In this document: positions 19,527 through 21,557 of the stretch, in pieces
Numbering within the stretch: position 1 is the first letter of the stretch
Layout of the letters: the number at the start of each line of letters is the position of its first letter
Virus record (IMG/VR): IMGVR_UViG_3300010396_000108
Location: 1 to 21,557 of that record
Origin: a virus
Strand: one strand, 5' to 3'
Length of the DNA: 21,557 nt
The notes under the pieces: generated by a model
What the model saw: the letters and a program-made list of their open reading frames with translations, nothing else
Told to the model about the DNA's origin: nothing
Databases searched by the model: none
Made by a program: the position numbers and the translations under genes

Positions 19527-21187
19527 TGGGTTTGTTCGACAACTGGCGCCAGTCCGGCGCCGCCGTAGGTGCGCGCACGGAATTCCTGAAGCCCTCGCCG
19601 CTCGCCGAGTCCGTCGCCGCGGCGATGGAGCCGTTCAAGCGCTCCGAGGCGCAGCCGCGACCGCGCGTGTCGAACAACATGGGGCGACTCGCCCGCATGA
19701 TGTACGCCAGCGGTGAGCCGGGCCGTCTGACGGGCGACTGGCCGACGAACCCGGTACATATCGACTGGATCATCCAGCGATTCCAGCGCGCGCTAGTGGC
19801 GCGCAGTCGCGAGCAGGCGACGAACAACGACTTCATGAAGGCATACATTCGCCTTCAGCGCATCAACATCATCGGGCCGCACGGAATCCAGTTTCACAGC
19901 CTTGCGATGAAGGGCGGCAACCGTCCCGACAAGCGAGCGCGCCTCGCTGTCGCCGCGGCATGGGAGAAGTGGGGCAAGGTCGGAAACTGCGACGTCACCG
20001 GCACGCTGTCATGGCTGGGCGTGCAGAAACAGGCATGCGACACCGTCGTCCGCGATGGCGAGGCGTTCATGCAGATCGTGCCGGGCGACGATGTCAGCCC
20101 TATGGGCATTGCGCTGCGCATGATCGACCCGCAGCGCTGCCCCATCGAGTACACGATGGACGGCGTCTCGGGCGGAAGCAACTACATCCGGCATGGCATC
20201 GAGTTCAACCAGTACGGCCGCCCGGTCGCCTACCACTTCACCGACGAAATAACCGACCGCGCGAACGTCGGCTACCAGTACAACGGCCGTTCGTACACGC
20301 GCATCCCGGCGTCGGAAATCATTCACCTGTTCGTGCCGGAGTTCCCGTCTCAGAAACGCGGACTGCCGTGGATGGCTACCGGCCTGTTCCGCGCCAAGCA
20401 AACGCAGGCGATGGAAGACGCGGCCGTCGTGAACGCGCGTGTCGGCGCCGCGAAAATGGGCTTCATCCAGTTCAAGGACGGCACCGGGCCGGAATACGAT
20501 GGCGACGACAACGAGCTTGCCATCGACGCCGAGGCCGGAACCTTCCCGGTGCTTCCGTCGGGCGCCGAGTTCAAGGAGTTCGCGCCGCAGTACCCGCAGG
20601 GCGAGTTCGCGACGTTCGTCAAACACCTGCTGCACGGTTTCGCGGCCGGCGGCGGCGTGTCGTATCACTCGCTGACCGGCGACCTTGAAGACGTCAACTT
20701 TTCCAGCATCCGCGCCGGCACGCTGGACGAGCGCGAGGCGCACAAGGAAAAGCAAGAGTGGATGCGCGAACACCTGCATGAGCGCGTGTTCGCCGTCGTG
20801 TTCCCGCGCCTGCTGCTGGCCTCGCTGGTGGTCGACGACAACGGCGTCGCGCTGCCGGCATCGAAGGTGGTCGCGCTGTCCGCCGGCCGCTGGCAACCGC
20901 GCCGCTGGCAGTGGATCGACCCGGCGAAGGAAGTCAACGCCGCGGAGAGCTGGAAGAACAACCTGTTGACGTCGCCGTCGCAGCTGATCCGCGAGCAGGG
21001 GCGCGATCCCGATCAGGTGTTCCAAGAGATCGGGCAGGACTGCCGAGCGATGAAGGCCGCAGGCATCCCCGACGGCGTCATCGCAAGCGCCTTCGGCCAG
21101 AAGTTGCAGCCGACCACGCCGCCGCTTGACGACGGCGAGGGCACGGCTGCGTCCAAGAATCCCGACGAAGGGGACAACAGCAAGTGA
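19526..21187 (+). CDS. Portal protein, lambda GpB family
   Basis: The 553-residue protein starts at the TGATG overlap with the gene before. Family hallmarks include IQRFQRALVARSREQATNN, ACDTVVRDGEAFMQIVPGDD, LRMIDPQRCP, YHFTDE and IPASEIIHLFVPEFPSQKRGLPW, and the C-terminal half has VSYHSLTGDLEDVNFSS. The dodecameric portal is the vertex through which DNA is pumped and to which the neck attaches. Size and gene order fit lambda-type systems. Confidence 0.93.
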   Translation: MGLFDNWRQSGAAVGARTEFLKPSPLAESVAAAMEPFKRSEAQPRPRVSNNMGRLARMMYASGEPGRLTGDWPTNPVHIDWIIQRFQRALVARSREQATNNDFMKAYIRLQRINIIGPHGIQFHSLAMKGGNRPDKRARLAVAAAWEKWGKVGNCDVTGTLSWLGVQKQACDTVVRDGEAFMQIVPGDDVSPMGIALRMIDPQRCPIEYTMDGVSGGSNYIRHGIEFNQYGRPVAYHFTDEITDRANVGYQYNGRSYTRIPASEIIHLFVPEFPSQKRGLPWMATGLFRAKQTQAMEDAAVVNARVGAAKMGFIQFKDGTGPEYDGDDNELAIDAEAGTFPVLPSGAEFKEFAPQYPQGEFATFVKHLLHGFAAGGGVSYHSLTGDLEDVNFSSIRAGTLDEREAHKEKQEWMREHLHERVFAVVFPRLLLASLVVDDNGVALPASKVVALSAGRWQPRRWQWIDPAKEVNAAESWKNNLLTSPSQLIREQGRDPDQVFQEIGQDCRAMKAAGIPDGVIASAFGQKLQPTTPPLDDGEGTAASKNPDEGDNSK

Positions 21188-21557
21188 GCCATCTACTGAA
21201 GAACGCGTCGAAGCGTGAGCTTGACGCGCTGGCATCGATCCGCCAGCGCGACAACGGCATGCAGAAGCGTGCCGCCAGTGTTACCGCCGTCGACGTCGCC
21301 GCGCGCACCGTTGAACTGGCGTTTTCCAGCGATGCCGAGGTCGAGCGCTGGTGGGGCATCGAAGTTCTGTCGCACGCGCCGGGTGCTGTCGACCTGTCCC
21401 GCCTGCAGGACGGCGCCGCCCTGCTGTGGAATCACGTGTGGAGCGATCAGCGCGGCGTCGTCGAGAAAGCGTGGGTCGACGCCGACGGAAAGGGCCGCGC
21501 CATCGTGCGCATCAGCAAGAACCCCGACGGCGAAGAACTGCTGCAGGACATCGCGGA
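21184..21557 (+). CDS. Prohead protease, HK97/U35-like, cut by window end
   Basis: GTG 21184 overlaps the portal stop (GTGA); 124 codons are visible. AARTVELAFSSDAEVERWWG, IEVLSHAPGAVDLSRL, ALLWNHVWSDQRGVVEKAW and GRAIVRISKNPDGEELLQDI match the N-terminal half of HK97-type prohead proteases, which in many phages are fused to or followed by the major capsid protein. WNH may include the catalytic histidine. Lambda itself uses a different protease (gpC, S49 type), so the head module is mosaic. Confidence 0.8.
   Translation, partial: MSHLLKNASKRELDALASIRQRDNGMQKRAASVTAVDVAARTVELAFSSDAEVERWWGIEVLSHAPGAVDLSRLQDGAALLWNHVWSDQRGVVEKAWVDADGKGRAIVRISKNPDGEELLQDIA

Noticed and set aside
1-21557. tRNA genes, CRISPR arrays and insertion sequences
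   Set aside because: I saw no cloverleaf with a conserved T-loop, no regularly spaced long repeats with unique spacers, and no transposase. The 8-bp array lacks the spacer structure of CRISPR.

Overview
The window is part of a tailed bacteriophage (or prophage) genome from a GC-rich Gram-negative host, most likely a proteobacterium. The packaging and lysis genes show this: Nu1-type and GpA-type terminase subunits, a lambda-type portal, a lambda R-type transglycosylase endolysin and a nested Rz/Rz1 spanin pair. The last two make sense only for a host with an outer membrane. Burkholderiales or Xanthomonadales would fit the base composition, but the sequence does not settle the host. No integrase, CI-like repressor or tRNA is visible, so the lifestyle is undecided.

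Layout. 1-854 (minus): a RecE-like exonuclease, cut by the window edge. 855-968: overlapping divergent promoters. 969-7531 (plus): an early replication and nucleic-acid operon with mostly ATGA or GTGA junctions, holding an SF2 helicase, a DNA methyltransferase, small zinc-ribbon and HTH proteins, a VRR-type nuclease and a large Toprim/VapE-like primase-helicase. 7532-10812: a second plus-strand unit with its own promoter, holding a MazG-like protein, an HTH-metallophosphoesterase fusion, a dNMP kinase and a small ribbon-helix-helix-like protein, closed by a terminator. 10813-13290: short units of small unknown genes with their own promoters and terminators, including a likely structured small RNA. 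13291-13711: a gene-free, AT-richer segment with a DnaA box and ten copies of an 8-bp repeat, the best replication-origin candidate. 13712-16210: a Mor-like activator followed by the lysis cassette. 16211-16344: a probable cos region. 16345-21557: terminase, neck protein, portal and the start of a prohead protease.

The most notable signal is regulatory. The 11-mer TACGCGCGTAA, which contains the 10-bp palindrome TACGCGCGTA, lies between or against the -35 and -10 boxes of five separate promoters (about 7541, 11368, 11601, 12950, 13655), with a sixth copy inside the exonuclease gene. A second element, AAAGGTGTTG at the -35, is shared by three of these promoters and by the divergent early promoter. 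Two promoters 10 kb apart share the 18-mer TGACGAAAGGTGTTGACG. This looks like a phage-wide circuit in which one unidentified protein acts on the palindrome and another on the -35 element. All functional statements are read from sequence and family knowledge; no searches were run.
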